Source: Prorocentrum cordatum (taxonomy: Eukaryota; Sar; Dinophyceae; Prorocentrales; Prorocentraceae). From it: 64,000 nucleotides of DNA. Position numbers and translations under genes: made by a program. The notes beneath the pieces are model-generated. The model had not been told where the DNA came from. It saw only the letters and a list, made by a program, of their open reading frames with translations, and searched no databases. Where the stretch lies: positions 239,745-303,744 of the forward strand of contig CAUYUJ010015957.1 of the NCBI GenBank assembly GCA_963575745.1, read 5' to 3'. Each line of letters starts with the position of its first letter. Positions within the stretch are counted from its first letter, which is position 1. This document shows, piece after piece, positions 19,043 to 29,469 of this stretch.

Positions 19043-20188
19043 TTACGCAGCGGTCTTGCCACTGGTCTTGAACTTCTTCGTAAGCGATTGAACTTGTGCC
19101 AAGTGACGCTTGAGCTTATCACGAAGCTCTCGCACATTGGGCTCATCAAGCTCGTCGTCTTCACCGCCCACGTCGACATCAATGCCACATTCTTTGAGAT
19201 GTTCACGGCATGTGCGACCATCCAGGCCATCAACGTGAGCATTAGCACGAGCCTGATCCTCAGCATCGTCGACGTCCATGGGTGCTCGAGCCTCAGGAGG
19301 AGCGGTGTGAGCCTCAGGCTGTGGAGCAGACGGTTCGGGTGCAACAGTGGCCTCTGGGGCTTCCTTGAGCTTCTGAACCAGCGCGCGCATGGCGATGAGG
19401 TCGGTGCTGAACCGCTCCGACCCGCCCAACGCACGGACAACGGCGTCGAACTGCTCGACCGTGGCCTCCATGCCTGGCAGGAAGGTGGACAGGGAAGGTG
19501 CCTTGTCATCAAACTGCACGGCAGGGACGACCACATGGCGCAACCGCTCCTCAAGTTCCACGATGTGCTTGTTAGCGTCCTGCTCGTCCTGCTCGACCTG
19601 CGCAAGGGCCTGCTTGGCCTTCTCCAGGGTAGAGCGAGCAGCCTCCTTTTTGACAGCCAGATTGGACAGCTTCGTGCGAGCAGTCTTGAGCTGGCTGGTG
19701 AGCCCCTGCAAGTTGGCCTCCAGCGGTTTGTCGGCCTGCAACTCAGCCTGCAGGCGCTGCTTCTCGGCCTCGAACACCGCACGCTGCTCGGCGTCCTCAG
19801 GCCCCGACAGGAGCTTGAGCAGACTTCCAAGCTTGGTGAGGCGCTCACGTTTGACAGCAGCGTCAGTGCCTTTAGCCCAGGGAGGGATCGCAGGCTCCTT
19901 GGGCTCCACAACCGTACCATTTTGACTGACAACCATCTTCTGCATGCGCTGCTGCAATTCTTCCAACTGCTTCGTGAGAAGCTTTTCACGCTTCGTGGCC
20001 ATGTCGTGAGACCGCTGGACGGGGACCTTGGGCGGAGGGACACCTTGGAAAGCTGAGCCTTTCGGGATGCCACACTTGCCACACCACTTCTGATCGCCAC
20101 GATTGATCCAGCTCGTGCCAGTGGGCTCATGCTTGCACCATTTACAATACCATGGGCCTGCCTCCGCACTGCGCGACCTGGGAGCCAT
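19043..20188 (-). CDS. LINE C ORF1: zinc-finger and coiled-coil RNA-binding-type protein
   Basis: A protein of 381 residues starting MAPRSRSAEAG at the first ATG after the leader; the frame extends upstream without an ATG. Residues about 13-40 read WYCKWCKHEPTG and KWCGKCGIPKG, a C-x2-C...C-x2-C finger of RanBP2-like look. Residues about 60-220 are rich in Leu/Glu/Lys/Gln heptads (KQLEELQQRMQKM, FEAEKQRLQAEL, ALAQVEQDEQDANKHI), a long coiled coil as in many LINE ORF1 proteins that bind RNA and oligomerise. Residues about 275-310 are Pro/Glu/Ala-rich and acidic. The C-terminus is helical and basic (LRDKLKRHLAQVQSLTKKFK). ORF2 starts 55 nt downstream, so it may be expressed by reinitiation. Confidence 0.85.
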   Translation of the reverse strand: MAPRSRSAEAGPWYCKWCKHEPTGTSWINRGDQKWCGKCGIPKGSAFQGVPPPKVPVQRSHDMATKREKLLTKQLEELQQRMQKMVVSQNGTVVEPKEPAIPPWAKGTDAAVKRERLTKLGSLLKLLSGPEDAEQRAVFEAEKQRLQAELQADKPLEANLQGLTSQLKTARTKLSNLAVKKEAARSTLEKAKQALAQVEQDEQDANKHIVELEERLRHVVVPAVQFDDKAPSLSTFLPGMEATVEQFDAVVRALGGSERFSTDLIAMRALVQKLKEAPEATVAPEPSAPQPEAHTAPPEARAPMDVDDAEDQARANAHVDGLDGRTCREHLKECGIDVDVGGEDDELDEPNVRELRDKLKRHLAQVQSLTKKFKTSGKTAA

Positions 20189-20390
20189 GCCGACGGGCGG
20201 ATGAGCAGACCGAGCGCGCACACGAGACACCACGCGAGGCCTGACAGGCGGGCCGTGGCGGGGCTGGGCCGTGCGGGGCGGACCGCACAGCGCTCTGCCT
20301 GGGGCGAACCAGGCGAAAACGTTGAAGACTGCCGCGGTAACAGCGGTATCCAGTTTGGCACAAGGGCGCGGAGCCCTTCAGTGCAGAAGT

Positions 20391-20412
20391 CTTGAGCCAA
20401 AATGGCTACGGA
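20391..20412 (-). other. Dinoflagellate spliced-leader relic
   Basis: Read on minus, the 22 bases begin TCCGTAGCCATTTTGG and end CTCAAG. They match the published dinoflagellate leader consensus (D-CCGUAGCC..., ending GGCUCAAG) at every position. The next bases are not the GT donor of a spliced-leader RNA gene, so this is a leader already joined to an mRNA and copied back into DNA. It lies 203 nt upstream of the ORF1 ATG. Confidence 0.93.
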
Positions 20413-20472
20413 GAGGAGGAGGAGGAGGAGGAGGAGGAGGAGGAGGAGGAGGAGAAGGAGGGGGGGGAGGGT
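20413..20472. repeat. (GGA)n tract at the LINE C 5' junction
   Basis: A GGA tract begins at the base after the spliced leader and runs into G-rich sequence. It separates LINE C from the 442-bp array and may be the original target. Confidence 0.9.
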
Positions 20473-20480
20473 GGTGGTGG

Positions 20481-22689
20481 TCACTGCATAAGGGAAACAG
20501 AATCCCGAGCAGAGCAACACGCACCACGACCACGACGACGCCGACGACGACGACGACGACGGAGACGAGGCGCGCTTACGATCCGCACCGAAGCACGGAT
20601 TTGGGAAAGGGCCCACCCTGCAGGTTCGGTTAAACAGCACATCGTTGAGCGGTGCTGCAGCCTCCCCTGAGCACAGGCCCCCCCAGAGCATCAGCCAGAC
20701 AAGTCGGGTTTGCACCCTCATGCCTTGCTGGACTCTGGGCGCGTTTCGGCACCCTCTCCCCCAACCTCGTCAGGGCCACCGACAAGGGAGAGGGCGGCGG
20801 TGGCCGACGCGTCCCCGAGCTAAGAAGCTCAAAGCGCCGCGGCTCAGAGAGCCGGGAAGACAGACAGACAGACGGACGGACGGACAGCCAGGCGGCGTGC
20901 AATGCCTGGCAAGCCAAGTGGGTGGTCACTGCATAAGGGAAACAGAATCCCGAGCAGAGCAACACGCACCACGACCACGACGACGCCGACGACGACGACG
21001 ACGGAGACGAGGCGCGCTTACGATCCGCACCGAAGCACGGATTTGGGAAAGGGCCCACCCTGCAGGTTCGGTTAAACAGCACATCGTTGAGCGGTGCTGC
21101 AGCCTCCCCTGAGCACAGGCCCCCCCAGAGCATCAGCCAGACAAGTCGGGTTTGCACCCTCATGCCTTGCTGGACTCTGGGCGCGTTTCGGCACCCTCTC
21201 CCCCAACCTCGTCAGGGCCACCGACAAGGGAGAGGGCGGCGGTGGCCGACGCGTCCCCGAGCTAAGAAGCTCAAAGCGCCGCGGCTCAGAGAGCCGGGAA
21301 GACAGACAGACAGACGGACGGACGGACAGCCAGGCGGCGTGCAATGCCTGGCAAGCCAAGTGGGTGGTCACTGCATAAGGGAAACAGAATCCCGAGCAGA
21401 GCAACACGCACCACGACCACGACGACGCCGACGACGACGACGACGGAGACGAGGCGCGCTTACGATCCGCACCGAAGCACGGATTTGGGAAAGGGCCCAC
21501 CCTGCAGGTTCGGTTAAACAGCACATCGTTGAGCGGTGCTGCAGCCTCCCCTGAGCACAGGCCCCCCCAGAGCATCAGCCAGACAAGTCGGGTTTGCACC
21601 CTCATGCCTTGCTGGACTCTGGGCGCGTTTCGGCACCCTCTCCCCCAACCTCGTCAGGGCCACCGACAAGGGAGAGGGCGGCGGTGGCCGACGCGTCCCC
21701 GAGCTAAGAAGCTCAAAGCGCCGCGGCTCAGAGAGCCGGGAAGACAGACAGACAGACGGACGGACGGACAGCCAGGCGGCGTGCAATGCCTGGCAAGCCA
21801 AGTGGGTGGTCACTGCATAAGGGAAACAGAATCCCGAGCAGAGCAACACGCACCACGACCACGACGACGCCGACGACGACGACGACGGAGACGAGGCGCG
21901 CTTACGATCCGCACCGAAGCACGGATTTGGGAAAGGGCCCACCCTGCAGGTTCGGTTAAACAGCACATCGTTGAGCGGTGCTGCAGCCTCCCCTGAGCAC
22001 AGGCCCCCCCAGAGCATCAGCCAGACAAGTCGGGTTTGCACCCTCATGCCTTGCTGGACTCTGGGCGCGTTTCGGCACCCTCTCCCCCAACCTCGTCAGG
22101 GCCACCGACAAGGGAGAGGGCGGCGGTGGCCGACGCGTCCCCGAGCTAAGAAGCTCAAAGCGCCGCGGCTCAGAGAGCCGGGAAGACAGACAGACGGACG
22201 GACGGACAGCCAGGCGGCGTGCAATGCCTGGCAAGCCAAGTGGGTGGTCACTGCATAAGGGAAACAGAATCCCGAGCAGAGCAACACGCACCACGACCAC
22301 GACGACGCCGACGACGACGACGACGGAGACGAGGCGCGCTTACGATCCGCACCGAAGCACGGATTTGGGAAAGGGCCCACCCTGCAGGTTCGGTTAAACA
22401 GCACATCGTTGAGCGGTGCTGCAGCCTCCCCTGAGCACAGGCCCCCCCAGAGCATCAGCCAGACAAGTCGGGTTTGCACCCTCATGCCTTGCTGGACTCT
22501 GGGCGCGTTTCGGCACCCTCTCCCCCAACCTCGTCAGGGCCACCGACAAGGGAGAGGGCGGCGGTGGCCGACGCGTCCCCGAGCTAAGAAGCTCAAAGCG
22601 CCGCGGCTCAGAGAGCCGGGAAGACAGACAGACAGACGGACGGACGGACAGCCAGGCGGCGTGCAATGCCTGGCAAGCCAAGTGGGTGG
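20481..22689. repeat. 442-bp tandem array, five near-identical copies
   Basis: Copies begin TCACTGCATAAGGGAAACAG at 20481, 20926, 21368, 21810 and 22248. The spacings are 445, 442, 442 and 438; the differences are one GAC unit in a (GAC)n and one GACA unit in a (GACA/GACG)n tract. Otherwise the copies look identical. Each copy has a minus ORF starting MRVQTRLVWLMLWGGLCSGE, which resembles a signal peptide, but since 442 is not a multiple of 3 the frames run out of register into the next copy. Confidence 0.97.
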
Positions 22690-24399
22690 AGGAAGAAGAG
22701 GAGGAGGAGGAGGAGACTTCCCCGATAGTGCCCCCGCCCAGTGGCCCCCAGCATGCCCACCTCACCGCCCGCCCCAAGGGGAGTCTCCAGGGGCTGCCTG
22801 GAGACGCCCCCCAGGGCAGAGGGCGTGGCACCGGGCCCTCCGCTCGGCAAGCACACTCCGCCGCGCGTTTCTGCGACAGCTGCTCGCCTGTCCTCCTCTC
22901 GGCCCCCACAGTCCGAGGGCGTCGAGCGCCGAAGCGACCCCACCCCATGAGGGTGAGGTGGGCAGGCAGCACACAGCTCGTGAAAGCGTTGAAGCACAGA
23001 CAGCTAAGCGAGAGTCGTGGAGTGGACGGTAGGGCAGACAGACTGCAAATGTGCTGAGACTGCACGGACGGAGCAGCACGGACAGGCACGGTCCCGATTA
23101 CAAAGAGACGGCAACCCACGAAGACAAAGGGTATCCGCCCCGCGCTTGAAGCATGTGGTGCGTGTCGGGCGCTTGCATCTTGGCTTAGTTACGCCTCCTG
23201 CAAAGCAACAGCTAAGGCCCTGGTGCATCGAGATTAACATGCGCTTATCATGTGGGCCGCGTCCCTGCGGCTCTTGCTTCCCAATCAGAAAATTATGCCG
23301 ACGTCGAAAGTCCCAGTGGAGCGTTCCGTGTTACCTAGCCCATCCCAGGTGGCCCCCACCCCTCTGGCCCCCACCCTTCCTCCGCCCCTTGCAGCACCTT
23401 CTCTTGCAGACGCGCCCACCCTGGCGCAGTGGCGGGTTACGCGGCAGCGCAGATGGATACTCGGGCATCGCAACAAAACACCATAAACGAAACAACTGCG
23501 CGAACTCCCCCCATGTGTGGTACGCCTTTTGGCTGTCGTTGGCGATACAATAGAAAATCTTACATGGCTCGGGTTCTCGTGGTAACTGCCTGATTACGGG
23601 GACGATCCATTGATGACAATTGCTGGTTCATGACGCGGGCTAACCGTGATGACTACGATAAGCCGCTCCCCGTCTGGCCATCCGCATTCATAGTATATGA
23701 AAAGCAAGCCATGGGGATAGCCAACAACGGTAGTTGTGCTAGTTATTGTGATGGTGGCGGTGTTGGAAGCGATGCGATGGTGGCGTCTGACGGCGGTGGC
23801 TTGCGGTGATTACTGGTGGCGATATGGTGAAGACTCGTGGAGTGGTAGTGGTGTGATTGGTGGGCGATGACGGGTCATGACGGTGACCGAACACGTGCTT
23901 CTATGGGGCTGGACTGAAAGTGCGGCCACAACTGTTCAGGGCGCCAGAGCATGGCGCCCCCACCCCTATCCATGAGCAAAGCGAGGGTCCTGGCTAAGAG
24001 CATCCCCAGACGGGAACTCGGAGCAAGCCTGGTAGTGTCTCTGCCGGAGCGGCGTGAAGGAGGAGGCGTCGGGCAGCACGGCCCAGGCTGAGACGCAGAA
24101 ACGAATTAGCGGAGCTCCCAGCTGACCCGCTGGGCTCCCCAACGGGAGCCGCCAGGCCCGTGGGGCGCCCTGCTGCCGCTTCCCGCGGACGGAGGCCAAG
24201 AGCCTGCTTCCCCTGCTCGGCTCGGCGACTCCGAAGGGTGTGGTGACCAAAGGGTGCGGTTTGCAACCCGCGCCCCGGGGGCAGGTTAGGACCTCCAAAA
24301 AATGGTTTCTCCACGCCCCGTCCAGGTACCATCGAACCCTCGGCGCAGCGTCATACCGATCGCAAACCACACCCCAGCGCAATCACCCCCGCTTGGCTC
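22690..24399. other. No gene recognised
   Basis: A short (GGA)n lies at 22688-22715. A GT/GGT-rich degenerate tract (GATGGTGGCG type) covers about 23740-23880. Open frames on both strands are overlapping and carry no recognisable domain. Confidence 0.4.
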
Positions 24400-24800
24400 T
24401 CAACGCCGAACGCCCGCGGCACCGGCACTGCGCCCCGTCCGCCGCCGACTGCCTCCGTTCGGCCCCTTCCACGACGGTCCCCCGCTCTCCCCGCGGTGCC
24501 CCCGCCCGCTGCCGACGGCCTCTGTCTGGCTCTGTCCCCGGCGGCCCCGGTCTCGCATGCTGTACCTCGTCCGCGGCCGCATGCCTCTGTCTGACTGCGC
24601 CCACGACTGCCTCCAGCTCCCCTGCTGTGCCTGGCCCGCTGGCAGCTGCTGTCCCCCGGCGCTGCCCCCGACTATCCATCCTAATCGACCCTGGCACTGT
24701 GCCTAACCCACCGCCCGTCGTCCTCGCTCGGCTCAAACTTCCCCCGACCCTCGCGCAATATCTCGCCCGCCGCCGATTGCCTTCGCCCGGCTCCGTCCCC
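24400..24800. repeat. Imperfect C-rich tandem repeat
   Basis: Blocks of the type GCCGACTGCCTCCGTTCGGC recur with drift roughly every 70-120 bp (for example near 24440, 24510, 24590 and 24770). This is an old, degenerate minisatellite. Confidence 0.45.
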
Positions 24801-25385
24801 GAATAGCTCCGGTTCACGTGATGGGCGATCACAAGCTACCTCCCCAGACGTTTTCCGTCGCAGCGCAACCGAGGCGATCCGCACGCGCGCTCTAGTGAGC
24901 CGGGCGGAAAGAAGGGGGGAACGAGGCGGGGCGCGGCCGCGGAGAGGACGAGGAGGGAGGGCACTCACAGCACGAAGAGCTTCGACTGGCTGCCTCTCCA
25001 GACCTCCGATATCTCTACTGTTTCAGCACAGGGCCCCCGGAAGTCCCGACCCTTTACCCCAGGGCCCGCGTTTCGCCCCGAGCAGCTCTGTTCGAACAGA
25101 GGGGCCGTGAATCCACGGTCCCGGGGCCCGGCGAGGGGCCCCAGAGGCCGAAAACAGCCGGAAGAACGCCGTCGTGACTCCTGCACGACGCCAGCGCATG
25201 TCTGGGCCTTGTCTGACTGATCGGAGCAGACTCGCCAGTCTCGCTCATCATTCCAAGGTTGCCCGGTGCCCGCAGTTCTGCTCGTTCGGGCCCCGCTGCC
25301 CTGCTGTGGGGCCCGGCCGGATCCCCCCGCGCCCGGCATCAGCTGCTTCGCCGCGTGCCTCCTCGGTTCCCGTTTCCCCTCCTCG
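24801..25385. other. No gene recognised
   Basis: GC-rich sequence with no domain in any frame and no strong repeat structure. Confidence 0.4.
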
Positions 25386-25543
25386 GCCGCGCGCCGAGGG
25401 GGGGAAGGAAGAGAGGCCAGGCCTGCTCAGAAGGCGGGCGGGGCTGCGGAGGAGGCTTTGAGAGAGCGCATCGGGAGGCCGGAGGCCTTCTGAGCCTTCT
25501 GGGACGGCCCGCCCCCTCGGCCTTCCCCCCTCGGCGCGCCGCC
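25386..25543. mobile_element. MITE-like element (same family as 6688)
   Basis: The left end GCCGCGCGCCGAGGGGGG mirrors the right end CCCCCCTCGGCGCGCCGCC. The interior has AGAAGGC, GGCCTTCTGAG and CTTCTGGGA palindrome pieces. Confidence 0.55.
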
Positions 25544-26690
25544 CGGCCTGTCTCTGCCTTTCCGAGGGTCCCTGGACGGGGGGGATCCGTCCTCGAGGGC
25601 CCTCGTGGACTGCTGGACGGGACGACGGCATGCTCCCACGTGCGAGTGCGACTGCGCGTGCGAAGCAAAGAGAAGAGATCCGTGCACAAATGCGGAGCGA
25701 AACGTGAAATGCAAGATCCACACGTGCTCCGTCTTTCCTCATCCTCAAAGCTCATTATCGCCAAAAGGGTTGGTCGAATGGGTGCGGAATATGAGGAGTG
25801 GCCAGTCCGAGGAGATGAGCGCTGAGCCAAAGCGCTTGTCGCGGAGGAAACCTTGAGGGCACGGCCCTGGATGTCTGTGAGCCGCGGCATCGATTGATCT
25901 CGATTTTTAGCTGCCGCGGTGCTCCCGTAGGGAGCACCAGAACCGCAGGATCTTTTGGGAGCTCCAAGCTTCCGAAATGTCACAAAACAGCATGCACGTC
26001 TCGTTGAGTACTCGACCTACTTCCATCGTGCTGCGCCAGCGCTGGGATGCAAACCGCTGCGGGTCCTACATGAGACGTTGGACCTGCAGCTGGCCGAGCA
26101 GAAGGGTAGGGCGCACCACGTTCAGGCTCAGGCTTGGCATTGGAATGTTACCGCGCAGTGTACTCCCGTGCGCTCAATGACCTGCAATGTCACGACCGTG
26201 AGCAGCACGGCCAGGAATCCCAGTCCAGAGCATTTCCATGGGAGGCCCAGCGGAGAGGCGACAGCCACACGAGTCTGGGCCCACCACGGGAAAGGCACTC
26301 GGCAAGCCTGATTCGCTTGCGTGCGTGAATGGCGACAAAATATCAGAAAGGAATCGCTGAGACCCCCGTGCGAATTGTCAGCTGCGCCCTTCCTAGATAG
26401 GCATACACTCGCATTGAAGTGCAGCCTCACGAGCGCAGTTCTGCGAGCGAGGGCGACTAAACATACCTACTACGTCCTCCACATCGACCGCTGACGACCT
26501 CACGGCAATCGCCGATGACTCAGATGCGGCGCGGCTTGCAGACGAGGAGGCGCGGGCAGGCCTGGCCGCGCCCGCCATGCCTGCGAAGCTTCCTCGTCGC
26601 CCGGGCATGATGCGCTGCGGCCCTGCCCCCGAGCTGATGCCCGGGCGCCGCCGCGAGAGGGGGCTCCTCAGACGTTGCAGTCCGCGCGGA
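25544..26690. other. Unassigned; short possible coding pieces
   Basis: Minus frame 26430-26128 contains CSGLGFLAVLLTVVTLQVIE, one membrane-like segment. Plus frame 25955-26311 is open for 118 residues. Neither has a recognisable domain, and no exon structure could be established. Confidence 0.25.
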
Positions 26691-26694
26691 GGAC

Positions 26695-26960
26695 CTGGGA
26701 CACGGGGATCCTCGGGGGATGCGGAAGGAAAGACCGGAGGCTTCTAGAGCTCACTGGATGCTCGGGAGGAGCCGTCGGGAAGCGGCGGCACGGGGATCCT
26801 GAAGGGAGAGAAAGAACTGGGAGTTCTTGGACATACCCAAATGATCGGGAGGATCCGTCGGGACACGGAAGCGCTGGGGATCCTCGAGAGGACGAGAACT
26901 GTAAGGATCCTCGGGAGGATCATTCCGTTGTGATCCTCGCGGTCGGCTCCCGAGCGATCG
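26695..26960. repeat. Degenerate GGATCCTCGGGAGG repeat
   Basis: The motif GGATCCTCGRGAGG and close variants appear about ten times in 260 bp, in both exact and drifted forms. It carries no coding signal. Confidence 0.55.
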
Positions 26961-27360
26961 GATAAGATTATCAACGCGTACATGCTTCATCGTGATATGC
27001 TTACTTTACGAGTACTCCTTGCTTTGATTTGCGGACTTGCTCTTGACGCGCTCTGTTTACGAAGGCGAAGGCGTTTTACGCACGAAGGCACGCCGACCTT
27101 GGCGTCGTGGCCTGCGCGGGAAAAAGGGGGGGCGCTCCCGTGCCGACCCAGCGCGGGCAGCCTGTGCCCGAACGCCCGCGCGGCCGACCCCCCCCCCCCC
27201 CCGCACCCCCACCCTGCTCCCTTGCAGTCGCTCGGAGGCCCCCCCGCCCCTCCCGACGCCCAACTCCCCAGTCGCGAGGGGGAGGGGGAGGGAGGAGAAG
27301 CGCGAGCGCTGGCCGGAGGAGGGCCAGCCCGAGACAACGGCAGCCCCCCCCCCACGACGA
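26961..27360. other. No gene recognised
   Basis: The plus frame from 26982 starts MLHRDMLTLRVLLALICGLALD, which resembles a signal peptide, but then becomes low-complexity Pro/Arg sequence and runs into the microsatellite. Confidence 0.25.
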
Positions 27361-27594
27361 CCTACCAGACCACCCCGACCCAACCCGAAGACGCGAAGTT
27401 GACCCGGATTTCGGGTTGGGGGAGGTACGGGGACCATGTGTTTTTTCAATGTTCCTCCTCCTCCTCCTCCTCCTCCTCCTCCTCCTCCTCCTCCTCCTCC
27501 TCCTCCTCCTCCTCCTCATCCCGATCCCCCCCCCCACTGGAAATGGAGGGCAAATTGAAGCCTTCGGGTTGGGTTGGGGTGGTTTGGTTGGTGG
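27361..27594. repeat. Inverted repeat flanking a (TCC)n microsatellite
   Basis: The left arm (27361-27406: CCTACCAGACCACCCCGACC, then CAACCCGAAG) pairs with the right arm (27548-27594: CCTTCGGGTTGGG, then TTGGGGTGGTTTGG) with few mismatches. The 65-bp (TCC)n at 27452-27516 sits between them. Confidence 0.7.
27452..27516. repeat. (TCC)n microsatellite
   Basis: An uninterrupted CCT tract of about 21 units. Confidence 0.95.
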
Positions 27595-27599
27595 TGACC

Positions 27600-28140
27600 C
27601 CCCCCCCCCCTGGCGCGCACTTCGGGGGTCTGCGCGGAGGCCTCTCGCCGCCGCGCCTGGGGGGGCCCGCCGTGACGAACGGGGCCACGGGAGGGGCCCC
27701 GGGGACGCGCGGCCGTGGGCCCGGCGGGAGGGCCGCCGCCGTCGCACACGGCAAGACGGGCCCAAAGAGGCGCGCCCAAGACGGCCCAGGCAAGCCCGAA
27801 GACAGCCTCAGGAGGGGGGCCCAGGTGGTGAACCCGAACAGGCATCTCGAGCCCTCGGCTCCGAGGGGCCCCCAGGAGTTCCCAAGAGGCCCCCAAGAGG
27901 CCCCCAGGAGGCCCCCAAGAGGCCCCCAGGAGGCCCCCAAGAGGTAAGAGCCAGGGCAGCGGTCCGCAGCTGGGGGGGGGGGGGGCGTACGGCGTCTCCG
28001 CTTGACGCTGCCGCTGCCGCTGCCGCCGCCCCGCTTCCACCCCCGCTCCGTCTCGCCACCACCTCTGCGGTGGGGGCATCTTCTTGTATATCCGCTGATC
28101 TGCGAAAGCAAGCTTACTTGCACACACGACGACAACGAAC
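27600..28140. other. No gene; C runs and CCCAAGAGG array
   Basis: GC-rich sequence. At 27870-27945 there are about seven copies of CCCCCAAGAGG/CCCCCAGGAGG at 11-bp spacing, a small outpost of the 11-bp family. Confidence 0.5.
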
Positions 28141-29460
28141 GAAAAGAGGAGGAGGAGGAGGAGGAAGAAGAAGAAGAAGAAAGAGAAAGAGAAGAAGCGA
28201 ACTCTGGCGTGGTTGACCTCGACACCACCAGGTTCGAGCCCCTCATAGCGCTACGGTGGGGGCATTGGACAAAGAACCATCGGCTGAGGAACCACCCAGG
28301 GTCTGAAAGCCATTGGAACCACAGTTGAGGCTTGGCCACGGGTATCACCGCCGCCCTCAGCAGCCTCCGGAATCATCCAGGCTCTGCAGCCTCCCGGGCA
28401 CACTCCTTGACGAACGCCCCCGCCCAGAGAGCTCGGCTCCGTTCGGACCAGCCCGGCGCGCCAGCCCTGGCGGAGCGGCCCCCCCTGAGGGGCAGGCGGG
28501 GCACGGGCGTGCAGCGAGCGCGGAGAGGCGCGGGGAGGGCGCAGCAGCGCCTGGAGGAGGAGGCCGCACCGAGCCAGGGCCCCGCCACTCCGCGAGGGCG
28601 GCCGCCCCGAGGCAGGGTCCGCGGCAGAGGCGCCGAGGAGCCGGCGCGCGAGGGGGAGGAGGAGAGGGCGAGGCGGGGGGGGGGGCAGCCTCCACCACGA
28701 CCTCGCCGTAGGCGTCGAAGTCACCCGCGAGCCTGCGCGACGACTCCCGCCCGAAGCCTTCCTCGGAGGACTGCCGCGGGCGCGGCGGCGGCGGCGTGTG
28801 CGCCGGCCAGCTCCACGAGGAGCTCGGCGGGCACCGGCGCTCGGCGTGGCGAGCACACTTTTTGTTCATCATTCGCGGCCACGCCCGTGACCAGCCACGC
28901 CCACCCCTCTCGTCCCTTCGCGCCGGCGCTGGGGATGAGACCTTCTGAAGCATTCCCAGATGGCGCCTGCGCGAATCGTGACTCGACCAGCCCCCTGCCC
29001 CCCCTTCCACCCCCACCGGCCACGCCCAGTATCGCCAGGGGATAATAAAAAAAACGGCCTCCGGGCGCTGGCGCCCCAGGCGCCTGGGGGAACAGAAGCC
29101 CAGATCCCTGAGGGTATGATCTTTTCTGTCCCAGCGTTCCTCCTCGACTTCGGCCTCCAGGGCCCGCGATTGGGCCCTGGCGTCGTAAAAGTGACGCAAA
29201 ACTACCCCCAGGGAGGGGGTCGGGAGCTCTGGGCCGCTCATTGACAAACAAAAAATAAAAACATCGGAGGAGGTCTGATCGGGAGCGGCCAAGAGGGGGG
29301 TGTCCAAGAGGGGGGGGTGCAAATCATGACCGGCGGCATGTGCGCGGCCCAGCGGGGGGGCCAGGGACGTAATGAAATAAGAAGAGGCGCCATGAAATCT
29401 GGGGACATATCATGGCCCACGCCATGATATCCACACACCCCTAGTCATCACCCCCCTCTT
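28141..29460. other. Unassigned
   Basis: A GGA/GAA tract lies at 28146-28196. Several long GC-rich frames overlap on both strands (for example minus 29322-28357), but their composition (Ala/Pro/Arg/Gly) is what any GC-rich DNA gives. Minus 29270-29130 (FIFCLSMSGPELPTPSLGVV) is the most protein-like stretch and is not recognised. Confidence 0.3.
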
Positions 29461-29469
29461 TGTGCTACG

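Larger units (their letters stand above)
13705..20412 (-). mobile_element. LINE C, apparently full-length non-LTR retrotransposon with spliced leader at its 5' end
   Basis: The minus strand runs spliced leader (20412-20391), a 5' UTR of about 200 nt, ORF1 (20188-19043), a 55-nt gap, then ORF2 (18987-13705) with endonuclease, RT, RNase H and Cys-rich tail. Both ORFs are open throughout. The 3' boundary lies below 13705 but could not be placed: no poly(A) and no obvious target duplication. The 5' boundary is sharp, because the leader is immediately followed outward by a (TCC)n tract. Intact frames and an unmutated leader argue for recent insertion. Confidence 0.88.

Noticed and set aside
19088-20056. 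A 322-residue plus-strand frame
   Set aside because: It is the antisense shadow of ORF1; its Leu/Arg-rich composition mirrors the coiled coil.
20391-20412. A spliced-leader RNA gene
   Set aside because: The leader is not followed by a GT donor or an Sm-type site; it runs directly into the LINE 5' UTR.
18988-20721. Extending LINE C ORF2 upstream to an ATG at 20721 (2338 residues)
   Set aside because: The extra 578 codons overlap ORF1 in another frame, pass through the (TCC)n tract and start inside the 442-bp array, upstream of the spliced leader. They are open by composition only.
28251-29322. A 321-residue minus frame
   Set aside because: Several frames on both strands are equally open in this GC-rich DNA and none shows a domain.
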